From: Adiantum capillus-veneris
Taxonomy: Eukaryota > Streptophyta > Polypodiopsida > Polypodiales > Pteridaceae
Reading direction: 5' to 3'
DNA: 64,000 bases
NCBI GenBank assembly: GCA_014529385.2
Contig: CM043959.1
Span: 10,506,809 to 10,570,808 of the forward strand
Positions 30,091 to 41,110 of this stretch are shown one piece after another. Below the pieces are notes generated by a model. It was not told the DNA's origin. It worked only from the letters and a program-made list of their open reading frames with translations, and did no database searches. Position 1 is the first letter of the stretch; every line of letters begins with the position of its first letter. Position numbers and translations under genes: made by a program.

Positions 30091-31158
30091 CTAGAGAAGA
30101 TAACCATCTTGTAAAGTAAATGGTTCCTCTTTCTTCCCTGGTGCAAGGGCTGAAATCACATCTCTAAAATTGGGATCAATAGCATACTCATCTATCAGAG
30201 AAGATAGATCATTGTGAGTTGCTATGGAAACCGCATTCACTATCTGCCGTCTTGAGAGTGCATCGGCTACTTGATTAGGTTTTCCAGCAATGTGAGCAAT
30301 ATGAAAATGAAATTGCGGAAGAAAGTTTGCCCACCTCATTTGTTTGTCTGAGAGCTTGGTCTACATCATGAAGTACTTAAGACTTTGGTGATCCGTTCCA
30401 GAATGAAAGGAGTCCCCAATAAATAGTGCTTCCATGAGTCTAAGGCATGTAGAACTACAAGGAGTTCCTTTTCATATATGCCTAGAGCATGTTCAACAGG
30501 GTCGAGCCTTTGACTTTCATAGCCTATAGCGTGCCCTTCTTGAAGCAAAACAGCTCCAAGGCAATCACCACAATCATCACATTGGACCTCAAATGGCTTT
30601 GAGAGATCCAGTAGTGTAAGCACAGGTTGAGGGATAAGATTTTCGAAAGCATTGTTCTCCTTGGCAGACCATGTGTACCTAACGTTTTTCTTTGTTAGGT
30701 CATGTAATGGTCCTGCTATTAGTGAGAACTTTTCTATGAAGCGTCTATAGTATGCGCACATACCTATAAAGCTTCTTAACGCATGAAGATTCCTTGGTTT
30801 ATGACATCCATTTATTACCTCTAGCTTTGATGGATCCATTTGGATGCCATCTTGAGAGATAATGTGATCGGGAGGTGTTGCTTGTGTTCGTCTAATGAAT
30901 TAGAGTAGATGATTATATCACAAAGAACACTCCATCAAAGGTTCGGTGAGGCCTGAATAGCTTCTCTATCAAGTGGTTGAATGTGGGTGGTGCATTGGTC
31001 AAGCCAAAAGGCATGACAATGTGTTCGTAAAGACCAAACGTAGTGCAAAATGCGGTCTTTACAATGTCTTGATCAACTATTCTTATTTGATGATAACCAC
31101 TTTTTAGGTCAATCCTACCAAAGTAGGTGGACCCTTGTAGCTTATCAAATAGGTCTTC
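30091..31158 (-). pseudogene. Element B reverse transcriptase C-terminal half and RNase H
   Basis: The palm reads GRIDLKSGYHQIRI and FGLTNAPPTFNHL. The catalytic motif, normally F-F-D-D, reads VFF and then, one base out of phase, DIIIYSNSLDEHKQHL: a single-base deletion near 30,905 removed one Asp and shifted the frame. A further deletion follows before QMDPSKLEVING. The connection (FIGMCAYYRRFIEKFSLIAG) and RNase H (FEVQCDDCGDCLGAVLLQEG, IYEKELLVVLHALDSWKHYL, HIAGKPNQVADALSRR) are clear at 30,091-30,839. Confidence 0.9.
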
Positions 31159-32311
31159 TACTCGTGGAACAGGAAACCTATTTTTGATGTGATCCTATTT
31201 AGTGCCCTATAGTTGACACACATACGATATTTGCCGTCTTTCTTTTGCACTAGTAGCACAAGAGAACAAAATGGAGATGATCTAGGCCTAACCATACCCT
31301 TCTCAACTAGCTCATGCACTTGCCACATAATCTCCTCTTGTTGAGCTTGAGAAACTCTATAAGGAGGTTTGTTAGGCGATGAACTTCCTGGAAGAAGTTC
31401 AATTGCATGGTCATCATTATGTTGTTTAGGAGGTAGCTCACAAGGGATGTCGTCTTTCACAATAAAGACATCGTCAAACCCCTTGAGAAAATTGGATAAC
31501 TCTAATTCCTTTTGATTGTGTATATTTTCTTTTGATAAAACATTAGGTTCATTTTGAGAATCTTTAACAAGAATCATGTACACGGAAATAGAACTCTTTA
31601 TTGACTTGTTGAAAGCTTGTGTATGTACACTGGGTATAGTGTTACCCATTTCCTTAGCATCTATATACATATCTTTTTTCCTGAACTTAAAAAGATTCTC
31701 CTTTCAGGGAATTTAACATTGGCATCCATGCGATCAAACCATGGTGACCCTAGGATTACATCCTCATGCTTGAGAGGGGAGATAAAGAAGTCCTCTTTGT
31801 CCACATAGCTTTGGACATGGAGCCTCAATTTCCTGATTAAGGGAGTGACTGAAGCTTCTTGCCCCTTGAAAGCATCGTCTGCAGGTAGGACATCTCCCAT
31901 CTCGTAGGCTTGTATGACTAGCTTGCTGGCCAACTTTGAAATTATGAGTAGAACCAGGGTCAAAGATAATAAAAGCATCATGTTCTCTTACCTTTTCCCA
32001 AGCATGGCATAGAGGAGATCCTTTCAGGTGAATTTCCTCCTCTTGGATTTTGACCAAGGTAGCTCTGGGAGGTTCATGGCGTGTGTTCTTTTGGGGACAA
32101 GCGCAGTACACATGCCCTTGCTCGCCGCACTTGAAACAACGGTTATCCTTGCGACAAGCTCTTTAGGAAAGAGTTTATTTTTTCCTTTATAAACTCCCTT
32201 CTCTTTATCTTTGTTGGGGTTGCCCTTAGGAGACTTTCGGACATTGTCCTTCCCGTTAGGCTCATTGGAACCCTTGTTTTCCGTGGGCTTAGAATTTCTT
32301 TTAGCCCCCAT
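31158..32311 (-). pseudogene. Element B nucleocapsid end, retropepsin and start of reverse transcriptase
   Basis: From 32,200 the frames give a zinc knuckle FKCGEQGHVYCACPQ, then protease FIIFDPGSTHNF (catalytic triplet Asp-Pro-Gly instead of Asp-Ser/Thr-Gly) and HEDVILGSPWFDRM. The frame 31,158-31,670 spans the linker and the start of reverse transcriptase (ELPPKQHNDDHAIELLPGSS, PYRVSQAQQEEI, VQKKDGKYRMCVNYRALN). Each domain sits in a different frame, which points to several small indels. Confidence 0.85.
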
Positions 32312-32401
32312 TTAGAAATTGATTCAAGAGGCCACCATAGTATGGTGTATAACCGCCAATATGGTGCGTGGCCTTTGGGAGTTGACATACTCTGCCATTT
32401 C

Positions 32402-33176
32402 TTACGTTAAGGCCGCACAAAATTGTTGCTTTTGCTCTCCAAAATCCAACTTTTTGAAGACAGTGACTTTGAGTTGTAGGTCCCAAAAATTGTCTACATA
32501 TTTGTGAATGGATTTGTAAGGAGAGAGCTTTAAGCTTTGCCATTCGGTGAGTACTTTTTCTTTGGCATCGGTGGCCAAAAACTGCTTCATAATGGAAGAT
32601 CTTAAAGCTTTCCATGTTTGTGGAGCTTCACCGTTGGCTCGTAGGCTAGACCACCATTGTCTGGCAGACTTTTGAAAGTGCATAGCTACATGGTGTAGCT
32701 TAGAGGACTCTGTGAAGCCCTCATCTCCAAACACCGCATTGAATTGTTGGATAAAGGCCAAGACTTTGTCCGTGGCACCAAAAGTGCCATCATAGGTAAG
32801 GAAAGAGATGCTCTTTCCTCCCTCTTTGAATTTCTTGAGCTTGGATGACCTCTTCCACGCGGCATAGAAATTCCTATGGCCTCTTATTTTTTATGGTTCA
32901 AAGGCTGCACCATCACTTTCTTCAGAAGGTGAAGAATTTGAGGAAGATGGGGAAGAGGGTGACCTCTTTCTTGCCTTGACCTTTGTTGTCTTCACCATCA
33001 CTTTCATAAGAGGAAGAGGATGAAGAAGATGGAGAAGAGGGTGTCCTCTTTCTCGCCTTTTTCTTCTCTTGCTTTTTGTCATCCCTCTTTGAAGTATGGT
33101 GTGGAGAAGTATGTGATGGTCTTCTCAGTTTTGGAGGAGATGGAGAGCGTTTAGCCTGCCGTCTTTGTGTAGACAT
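32402..33176 (-). pseudogene. Element B gag
   Basis: The likely start is the ATG at 33,176, opening MSTQRRQAKRSPSPPKLRR. A basic, serine-rich N-terminus follows with KARKRTPSSPSSS repeated as KARKRSPSSPSSS about 30 codons later, separated by a frameshift. The capsid part at 32,402-32,761 has the usual pattern: FIQQFNAVFGDEGFT, LHHVAMHFQKSARQWWSSL, MKQFLATDAKEKVLTEWQSL and YVDNFWDLQLKV. An EMAEYVN-like stop-broken tail leads toward the zinc knuckle. Confidence 0.8.
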
Positions 33177-33295
33177 CTCCGTTGAGGTGGTGGAAGACCT
33201 TTCTCGTTCCTTTGATGGAGGCTCTTGAGTTCTCCTTTGAGAAGGAGATGTGTGTGAGTGCGCGGATGTGGTGCGTGTGTGCAAGCAGTGCAAAG

Positions 33296-33371
<76 letters not shown>

Positions 33372-33548
33372 ACGACATAGGATGTGGGGTGGAGCTCCCA
33401 AATCTCACTCTGTGAGCACCATGTGAGAGTGTGTGAGTGAGAGCTCCTTATTTGTATGTATAAAGAATAAGGAGATAAATGTGGGCAATCGGACACTGGC
33501 CGGCGGACATGGGCAAAGCACGGTGAGACACACCACCTTTACCTAACA
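33177..33548 (-). mobile_element. Copia C 3' LTR, fused to the leader of element B gag
   Basis: On the minus strand the LTR begins TGTTAGGTAAAGG at 33,548, next to a PPT. It has a TATA-like TTTATACAT and then a long TC tract. Where the copia LTR ends and the leader of element B begins cannot be placed; no PBS or B-type 5' LTR is seen between them, so this looks like a rearranged junction. Confidence 0.55.
33295..33370. repeat. (GA)n microsatellite
   Basis: This is about 75 bp of uninterrupted GA repeat inside the copia C LTR. The serine/leucine-repeat open frames across it are artefacts of the repeat. Confidence 0.95.
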
Positions 33549-33560
33549 TTCTCCCACTAA
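33549..33560 (-). other. Polypurine tract of copia C
   Basis: The minus strand reads TTAGTGGGAGAA before TGTTAGG, typical of plant copia elements. Confidence 0.8.
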
Positions 33561-33633
33561 AGGTTGTGTGCCGATAAGTGGCAAGAAGACTAGCCTACAA
33601 CTAGTATATAAAAGAAATGAGAGAAGACGACTC

Positions 33634-34146
33634 TCAACCTATGCCCACTGGCTCACTCCATACATGCTCTAGTGTACATGCAACATGCATACAACTAGGG
33701 CTAGAGCTACGATGACAATTATGATGCAGGTATTGAGTGATGACATGCATGGCTTCACAATGCACAATGCCAGTGTCAGTCATCGCACGACTGACAACTC
33801 CCACTGCAAATGCACCAACCGCATAAGCAAGATCAGGTCTCGAAACCAAAAGGCTAGACATGAGAGACCCAAAAGCCGATGAAACATGCACTATGTGTGC
33901 CAACCTATCCCTGTCAGCAACCTCAGTGTCATATGCATCCTCATCAGGAACGACCTAACTATGCATCACCATGTCAGCATCCTCTGGAAAAGGAATATTT
34001 GCTGAGAATGATTGCAAAACCAAAAAATCAGCACCACTACAATCACACGCAGCTGTCTGAAGGACACTGTTGCCCTCAAACGTATTAGACGCATCATAGA
34101 ACAATGCATCGATCTTTGGCTCAATTGATGTCACCTCAACTGATGA
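33634..34146 (-). pseudogene. Copia C end of reverse transcriptase (internal deletion product)
   Basis: The frame 33,634-33,903 reads AHIVHVSSAFGSLMSSLL, RPDLAYAVG and GVVSRAMTDTGIVHCEAMHV, the segment just after the polymerase core in copia-type pol. The preceding spacer (33,904-34,146) joins straight to the pre-integrase region. The integrase and most of the reverse transcriptase have thus been deleted from this copy. RNase H is also absent; the PPT follows within 80 bp. Confidence 0.8.
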
Positions 34147-34862
34147 CTAACAAAGCTGTGCATTCCCAGAGATACCACAATCTGCGTGAACATCACCACA
34201 AGGCAAATGCACAACCTGCTCTCCATGCAGCACATTCGCAAAAGAGACACTCCTCGTTTCTCGCTCCAAACATGGCTGCAAATACATAGAGACTACACTG
34301 CCTTGTGTGTCAGAAATATGCAAAGGGTATACTAGACCACTCCTAGCACCTCTGGCTATCACCAGTGATCCCCTATGCATCTGAAATGACTGCTCTCCAA
34401 GTAGTACACAATATCCACTACTCTCCAAGTGACGCACTGAAATGAGACTCTGACTGAGTCCTGGTACATAATATACATCTTGTAGCAGAAGCAATGCACC
34501 GCTAGGTAAAGACATGCATACATCTCCAGCACCCTCTATGTCATATGCTGAACCATCAACAAACTGCACACAACCAAGTCTCCCACTAGAGAAAGAGAAA
34601 AACAAATCACGACGTGGTGTCACGTGAAAAACTGCATGCTCATCTAGTAGAAAAGGCGTAGACAAGGTGGTATCCCAAGACCTAAAATAGACTGAAGGCA
34701 ACCTAGACTCAAAAGTGAAATGCTCATCACATGCATACTCTCTAGCATCTGTCCTCATAGTAGCACCATGCATCTGCCTCTTCCGCTGCCTCATACGCCT
34801 GAAGCAACATTGCCTAATATGCCCCTTGTGGCCACAATACCAACATGTCAGTAGCCGTGAAC
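34147..34862 (-). pseudogene. Copia C zinc knuckle, protease and pre-integrase
   Basis: At about 34,800-34,862 the frame reads CWYCGHKGHIRQC, a good CCHC knuckle. The 215-codon frame 34,147-34,794 follows with the protease region, where the catalytic D-S-G-A is replaced by LLDEHAVFHVTPRRDLF, so it would be inactive. Next come VYYVPGLSQSLISVRHLESS and the pre-integrase stretch SLVIARGARSGLVYPL. In Ty1/copia elements this order precedes integrase, which is missing here. Confidence 0.85.
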
Positions 34863-35840
34863 AAAAATCACCTCATGGCTATGCCAAACAATGGCAAACA
34901 ATGCTCGAGATCACAAAACTCTCCCACCTGAGAGCAAACCACTATCTCAAGCAGACAAAGTGAGCAAACTATTAATCTCACAAGTCTCTACAATAGGCAA
35001 ACAAATTTGACAAAATTTTGGCAGAGTCTCCCTTGTAACTGGAGCAAAAAATCAACAGTAAACCACAAATGGAGACAACACAAAATGCCCAAATGGCCAA
35101 ATCCAGGAATGTAGTCGTCCGAAATCACCTCACAAAAGTCATACAAAGAGCAAGCACGCTCTAGTCGAAGTACCAGTCACAACGGAATATTGACAAAACC
35201 TATCAACCTATTTGCATAAAGAAGCGTTAATGGATGCGCATAAACAAGTGCTCAACTGTGATCATCAACCATGGATCCAAAATACTTAGCTATGTTGGCT
35301 CCACATCTCCACATCTGTTCCCACATAGAACACGCATCAACACAAAACCATGTGCCGAGAAACTGCATACGGATGTGTCTTAGTCCAAGAACCACATCCC
35401 AAATAAACACTTGTATACACAATTCCAAGTTAAATCAGCACCCAATGGACTCCACAATGTGACGTACATATTCACAGACGCAATCTACACAATGATTTGC
35501 AGTATACAAGCCCTTAACTATCAAATCTTTTGTGTCTTAAAAAGAACGTAGGTTGCTGTAGAAAATTCAGAGATCAGAATTTAAAAATTTTGATATCACC
35601 ATTGCGTCCGGAACGTCGACAAACCTTGGGGTAGACCCCTAGGTCATATAGATCTGAGTCCGAGTGTGCAAGATATGCCAAAAACACTGTTTTTGACCCA
35701 AAAACTCAGCAGAAACTTGTTGCTGCTACAAAAATTTAAGAGGTCAAAATCAGCTCAAATGGACATACCATTGCGTACGGACCGTGCCAAAACCCCAGGT
35801 TACACCCTAACCTTGCATAAATCATATTCCGTATGCAAAA
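34863..35840. other. Noncoding stretch, probably gag/leader remains of copia C
   Basis: No gag could be recognised. Two diverged copies of one sequence lie about 170 bp apart (near 35,598 and 35,768), each with ACCATTGCGT, CGGA and CGT followed by ATCATATTCCG- or GGTCATATAG-like text. Otherwise I see nothing specific. Confidence 0.4.
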
Positions 35841-36065
35841 GTGTTCCTTCAATACTAGCTAGTGCAATGAAGATGGAAACTTCATGCACTAAGCAAAACA
35901 CTTATCAAGCACAACATCAATTCCCTCACGATCTCAAACTCAAGACCTCATACACCTTCGAAGATGGTGAGAGATAGCAGGGTATGAGACTAGATTGAGA
36001 GGAAGAAGGAGTATTCTTACGAGAAAGATATACATCTCCTCATATAATCACTCATAATAGCATAG
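35841..36065 (-). mobile_element. Fragment of a B-type LTR
   Basis: These 225 bp match 27,102-27,326 from GTGTTCCTTCAATACTAGC to CATAATAGCATAG in the same orientation. Both ends are abrupt. The right end abuts element A2. Confidence 0.9.
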
Positions 36066-36400
36066 TTTGTAACCTACCATCTGATATGAACATGGATTTA
36101 CAATTCTTGTATGGGGATTGCGGATCGGAAGCTTCAGGAATATCATTAAAAACATTACATTCTTACTTGGGAGATAACGAAGATGAATACATTGTTTGCA
36201 AGACCACTCAAGTAGAAAGAGCCAAAAAAACCCTAGAAGTAGACAACATTCATTCAATCATGTCTACACCCATCCAATGCACTCTTACTTTGGGAGAACT
36301 GTTGAAACTCATGCCATACTTGTGGAATGATTTACAAAAAACCCTAGGGGAAGGTGGGGATAACGGGGTTAATCTCTAAGAATTTGGAAAAATTGAAAAA
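36066..36400 (+). pseudogene. A2 spacer before protease (5' end of the truncated element)
   Basis: Element A2 starts inside this spacer, at the counterpart of 21,060 in element A; its LTR, leader and gag are missing. The frame at 36,086-36,379 reads MNMDLQFLYGDCGSEA, LKTLHSYLGDNEDEYIV, STPIQCTLTLGELLKLMPYL. It continues into SKNLEKLKNEMKN. Confidence 0.7.
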
Positions 36401-36810
36401 TGAAATGAAAAACAAAGAGATTCGATCAGTTCCTATGAACAAGGTCGGAGAATATTATGAAGGGGAAGAAGGAAACACCACCCTCCTAGTGAAATATAAT
36501 GACATTGAAACCATGGCAATACTGGATATGGAGCTGGCATAGCCATAGCCACTAAAGCAATATGGGAATCCTGGGGATAGCCAGCCATTAGACAAACGTG
36601 AATGAAATTACAGTTGGCTGATGGACACATTGAGAGACCACTAGGGCTACTTGAAAAAGTGATAGTCAACTCCTGTGGAATTGAATATCAACACACTTTT
36701 GCCATAGTAGACTTTGGGAAAAAACTCAACTATGAAATCATATTGGGAAGACCTTTCATACACAGGTACAACTTATCCAAGATTGGGGAAACAACTATCT
36801 GTACTTGAAG
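36401..36810 (+). pseudogene. A2 retropepsin (pol protease)
   Basis: The domain reads IRSVPMNKVGEYYEGEEGN, then IETMAIL followed by the catalytic triplet. A one-base deletion in the Asp-Ser-Gly codons turns it into DMELA-stop; the other frame picks up GAGIAIATKAIW. The end is intact at 36,602-36,808: KLQLADGHIERP, QHTFAIVDFGKKLNYEIILG and RPFIHRYNLSKIG. The domain is homologous to 20,385-20,931. Confidence 0.75.
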
Positions 36811-37985
36811 CAGGTGGGATCTATAACAAGAGTCAATCTAAAAGATCACACTTATAGAGATGTCTTGAAAACACCCATCCAAGAGTTTGATCCAATCTCT
36901 TTGGCTGAAACTAAACTCCCTCCTGGTTAAACAAAGACACTCCTATTTGGATGTGCGGAGCTTCAGAAAATGGAAGCTTAAGACGAGAGGAATGTATCCT
37001 AGAAAGGGATTGTACAGACAAAGCCTACATACCTGAACCCTTTCCAGAGCATACATTCGAACCATTCGAGTGGACTCAAATTTTAGTGACAATGGACGTA
37101 TGTGTGAATACGTCTATGCCTACTCAATTTTGCAATGAGGATGGCTACGACATAATTCCCATCCAAATGATGTCAGTCCTTAACAGTGAAAACAAGGATG
37201 AGGAACCCAAGGACCTGATGAAAGCTCTACAAGTCTTTTTTAACCTCTATTACGATGCAATTGATGAGTTAGATGAACACTCAGCTACCTTAGAAGATTC
37301 GGGGTTAGAAAAAGAGCATACGAGAGCTCAATTAGTCTTAAAGGGAGGGGATGAAAAGTTTTTTGACTTTCCAAACTAGAAATCAAAAAGACAAAAATGG
37401 TAGAGACAAAAGAGAGACATCAATATTGTGAAAACACGACCTATGCCATCAGTCTCCAGTAAAACACAATTTCTGATGCAAATAGATGCTAATGATTGTG
37501 TCAAGGACAAAATAACTGGAAGATATCCTTCAAACAGAAACTCAGAAATGTCTCAGAAATCGAGAAAAGCAAGGAAGGGTACTCAAGAAAAATCTCAGGA
37601 TAAAAAACCACTCATGACCAGAGTCGAGCAGAAAAAGAAATATCAAGAGTTGAAAAAAGCTCTAAAGGAGATATACACAACCGAAATGGAAACCACGGAA
37701 GAGGATGGTAAGGATGTAATGCATGTTCCATCCCATTACAAAAAGTATACTCTCCAAGATCGGAAAATCATAATTGAACAACCTATTAGGGAACTACAAA
37801 AACAAGGTGAATCTTATGAAGGGCTTGAAAATGCTAAAAGGGTAGACTTGGATGAACCAGGAGAAGAGCCTAGACCTGCTTACATTGCAAATGACCTAAC
37901 AGAAGAAGAAGAAAAGCTTTTGTTGAGCTTGTTAAAGGAATATCGGGATATCTTTGCTTGGTCTTACAAGGATCTCAAGGATTTT
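36811..37985 (+). pseudogene. A2 spacer between protease and reverse transcriptase
   Basis: The open pieces are 36,951-37,379 and 37,428-37,985. They read WMCGASENGSLRREECI, FEPFEWTQILVTMDVCVN, LKGGDEKFFDFPN, then KKYQELKKALKEIYTTEMET and VPSHYKKYTLQDRKIIIEQP. This is the best-preserved copy of this long region, about 390 codons. Alternating acidic and basic stretches and the absence of a known domain suggest a structural linker. Confidence 0.6.
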
Positions 37986-38800
37986 GATCCAGAAATCTGT
38001 CAACATACTATACTCATGAGAGATGATGCGAAACCAAGTAGACAGAGACCATACACTTATAAAAAAACATTTGCCAGGAAGATCAAAGAAGAGATTGAAA
38101 AACTAAAGGAAGCTAAATTCATTTACGAAATTGAACACACAGATTGGGTGTCTCCAATTGTGGCAGTACCTAAGAAGAATGGAAAATTATGAGTGTGTGT
38201 TAATCTCAAAAAGGTGAATGCAGCTACTGTTAGAGACAACTTTCCTCTTTTGATAACTGAGCATGTGTTAGAACGAGTGGCAAGAAAAGAAGCTTACAGC
38301 TTCTTAGACGGCTTTTTGCGATACAATCAACTTTTGGTTGACCCAAAAGATCAGCATAAAATTGCTTTTGCAATAGAATGGGGTATATTTGCCTATCGGG
38401 TTATGCCGTTTGGGTTAACTAATGCTCCAGTCACATTTCAGAGATTGATGAACCATGCTTTCAAAGAGTATCTTCGGAAATTCTTAGAAGTATACATGGA
38501 TGATCTATGTGTACATTTGTCAATCCGGTCTAATCATTTTGAACACCTCAAAAAGGTATTCGAGAAATGTAGACTTTATAGGATTTTCTTAAATCCTGAA
38601 AAGTTCACATTCATGGGAAGACAAGGGCAAATTCTTGGACATATAGTGTCTAAAAATGGCATAGCTACTGATATTGAGAAGATTCATGTCATTGTTGATT
38701 TTCTTAGACCAACAACAATCAAGGGGTACAAGCCTTCATGGGACATTGTGGATATTACCGACGGCTCATCTACATGTATGCTATAATTGCAAAACCCATG
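37986..38800 (+). pseudogene. A2 reverse transcriptase
   Basis: The domain runs from YTYKKTFARKIKEEIEKLK through WVSPIVAVPKKNGKL, a TGA at 38,190 in place of an expected Arg codon, VCVNLKKVNAATVRDN, SFLDGFLRYNQ, AYRVMPFGLTNAPVTFQ, KFLEVYMDDLCVH with both catalytic aspartates, to GHIVSKNGIATDIEKIHVI. A frameshift at about 38,720 leads into MGHCGYYRRLIYMY. It is the least damaged reverse transcriptase in the window, with one stop and one frameshift. Confidence 0.92.
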
Positions 38801-39300
38801 TATAGCTTGATTACGCACTTTGAATGGACCAAGGCATGTGAAGATTCCTTCATGAAGCTAAAGCAAGCTCTCACCTCAGCTCCAATATTGAAAGCACCAG
38901 ATTGGGATAATGTATTCCACGTACATGGAGATGCTTCAAACTTTGCTATTGGTTGTATACTAGCCCAACCAGGAGATGGGAAAATTGACTTTCCTATTTC
39001 TTATGCTAGCCGATAATTGAACATGGCAGAAAAGAATTACACCACCACCGAAAGAGAAGGACTAGGAATGATCTATGCCGTTAAAAAGTATAGACATTAC
39101 CTATTAGCCAACAAGTTTGAGTTATTTGTGGACCACCAAGCTTTGTTATATTTGGTCATCAACAAGCCATGAAACACATGGCGAATTGTGAGATGGTTCA
39201 TCATTCTTCTCGAATTTGATTTCACTATGGTTGTAAAAAAAAGGCACTACACATCAACAAGAAGATTATTTGTTAAGGATTGTTTCAAGGGAATCACCTA
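38738..39300 (+). pseudogene. A2 RNase H-like domain
   Basis: It reads FEWTKACEDSFMKLKQALT, FHVHGDASNFAIGCILAQ with the first catalytic Asp, then a stop at 39,014, EKNYTTTEREGLGMIYAVKK with the Glu, ELFVDHQALLYL with the next Asp, and RIVRWFIILLEFDF. All acidic positions are kept, unlike in element A. Two stops and a frame change near 39,170-39,240 break it. Confidence 0.8.
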
Positions 39301-39339
39301 AAGGGGTAGACGATGATCTACCAGATTCCTATTTATTCT

Positions 39340-39700
39340 CCGTGGAAATGATATCTAGATGGTAGGAAAACATTGTGTCATTGATGACAATAGCTCAAGT
39401 GGATTCACAAATACCACTTCCTATCACAATTGATTTAATCGAGCAGTCGGCTATTTATCAATTACTAGCTGGAAGGCTATATAAAAGAAATTGAGATGGG
39501 ATATTGATTTTATGCATTAACCCTTAAGAAAAAGAATAATACCTAAGTCAAGAACATGTTACCATAGTAGGAATTCACTTTGCGGAAGACCAAACTATGC
39601 AACAAACCTTGAGACTTGGAGTATTTTGGCCGACTATGAGGAGAGATATTAGATCTTTCATAAAAGGTTTCCCTCAATGTCAAAAACAACCACCTAATCA
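39340..39700 (+). pseudogene. A2 first integrase zinc-binding repeat
   Basis: The frame reads SLMTIAQVDSQIPLPITIDL, YQLLAGRLYKRN, DGILILCINP, then HVTIVGIHFAEDQTMQQTLR, GVFWPTMRRDIRSF and FPQCQKQPP. Only one of the two zinc cysteines remains. It is followed at once by a second copy of the same region. Confidence 0.65.
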
Positions 39701-39721
39701 TCAAGTACATTGTTTCAAATG

Positions 39722-40470
39722 TCACTTGTTCCTAAGTGGAGTAATTATCTGGTTACTTATTTATCGAGCCAAACATTTCCTGAGGATATGAGTAAACTCC
39801 GTCAAAGAGCAATTGAAACTGAAGCAAGAGACTATGATCTTATTGGGAACCAATTGTATCGGAGAGGTAAATATCAATATTTGCGTCTTTGTGCAAATGA
39901 AAATGAGTATATTCCGATTATAGAACAAGCACATGCTGGATTAGCTAGAGGTCACTTTTCTAGTGAGACCACCACAAGAGCAATCTTGATGGTAGGCATA
40001 TGGTGGCCAACACTTTTTGCAGATGCCAAAGAATATGTTTGAAGGTGTGATGCTTTTCAACGAGCAAAAATGCCAACACGAGTAGACAGCATGCCCTTAA
40101 GACCAATAATGGGGGCTAGAGCCTTTGCAAAATAGGGTATAGATTTTGTTGGACCGATACAACCACCTGCTTATAGAACCCAAGCTCAATATATCATTGT
40201 AGCTACGGACTATTTGACCAAGTGGTCCGAGGCTAAAGCGACTCAAAAGAATGATGCCAGAACCACTGCTGCATTCTTATATGAGTATGTATTCATGAGA
40301 TATGGACTGCCAATAGAGATTGTCAGTGATCGGGGAACTCATTTCCTCAATAGAGTATTTGCTTAATGAGTTTATGGTCATCCATAACAAATCAGCTCCC
40401 TATCACTCACAAGCAAACGGACAAGTTGAGCATACGAATAAAATTCTTAGCTCGGCACTGACCAAAGTGG
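39722..40470 (+). pseudogene. A2 second zinc-binding repeat and integrase core
   Basis: The second repeat reads LVPKWSNYLVTYLSSQTFP, DYDLIGNQLYRRGKYQYLRL, QAHAGLARGHFSSETTTRAI, WWPTLFADAKEYV, then after a stop RCDAFQR (RCDACQR in element A). The catalytic core follows: GIDFVGPIQPP with an Asp, VATDYLTKWSEAKAT, RYGLPIEIVSDRGTHFLNRV with the second Asp, and APYHSQANGQVEHTNK with the Glu. Two stops interrupt it, at 40,039 and about 40,365. Confidence 0.85.
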
Positions 40471-41110
40471 TTAGTTCAGGAAGGACAGACTGGGAAATGA
40501 ATCTCCATGCTACTCTATGGGCTTATCGAGTTTCATTCAAAACAGCTCTAAATGCTATACCCTTCAACCTTGTTTATGGTCTTGATGCCATACTGCCAAT
40601 AGAATTTCTATTGTCGACATTAAGGGTAGCACAGAATCTTGAGTGGACAAGACATGAATTGTCAAAAAGACTTGAAGATTTGGAAAAGCTAGACGAGCAA
40701 AGGCTAACTACTGTAGCTCATATCTATGCACAAAAGCGGAAACAAAAATAGTTTTTTGATTCCCACTTAATCACAAAAAAATTCAAGAAAGGGGACTTAG
40801 TTATAGTCTATTCCCTTAAGCAACACATTCTTAAATTTAAGAAAAGGGAACGGACCATTTATCATTGAAGATGTATCTCCAAGTGAAGCAGTAAAATTAT
40901 CCACCCTAGATGGTGAACCAATGGCTAATTGGATTAGTGTATGTTGTTTAAAGAAATACAATTTTCCACTAACCAATGAATTGCTAGAGAGAATGCATGC
41001 AGCCAAACAAAGGAAGATCAAGCAACAGTAGGTTATTGATGAATCCCAAGAGGAAGCTAGACTCCGGGTACTTAAGCGTAAAAATGCTCTCAAGAATCAA
41101 CAAATACCGA
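40471..41110 (+). pseudogene. A2 integrase C-terminal domain
   Basis: The frame reads WEMNLHATLWAYRVSFKTAL, FNLVYGLDAILPIEFLLS, DEQRLTTVAHIYAQKRKQK, a stop, then KKFKKGDLVIVYSLKQHI and, after a frameshift near 40,845, LDGEPMANW. It closes in basic sequence (AAKQRKIKQQ) like element A. It runs without a clear boundary into the next ORF. Confidence 0.8.

Noticed and set aside
33125-33496. Overlapping open frames on both strands over the GA repeat
   Set aside because: These are repeat artefacts; only the frame containing the ATG at 33,176 continues into recognisable gag.
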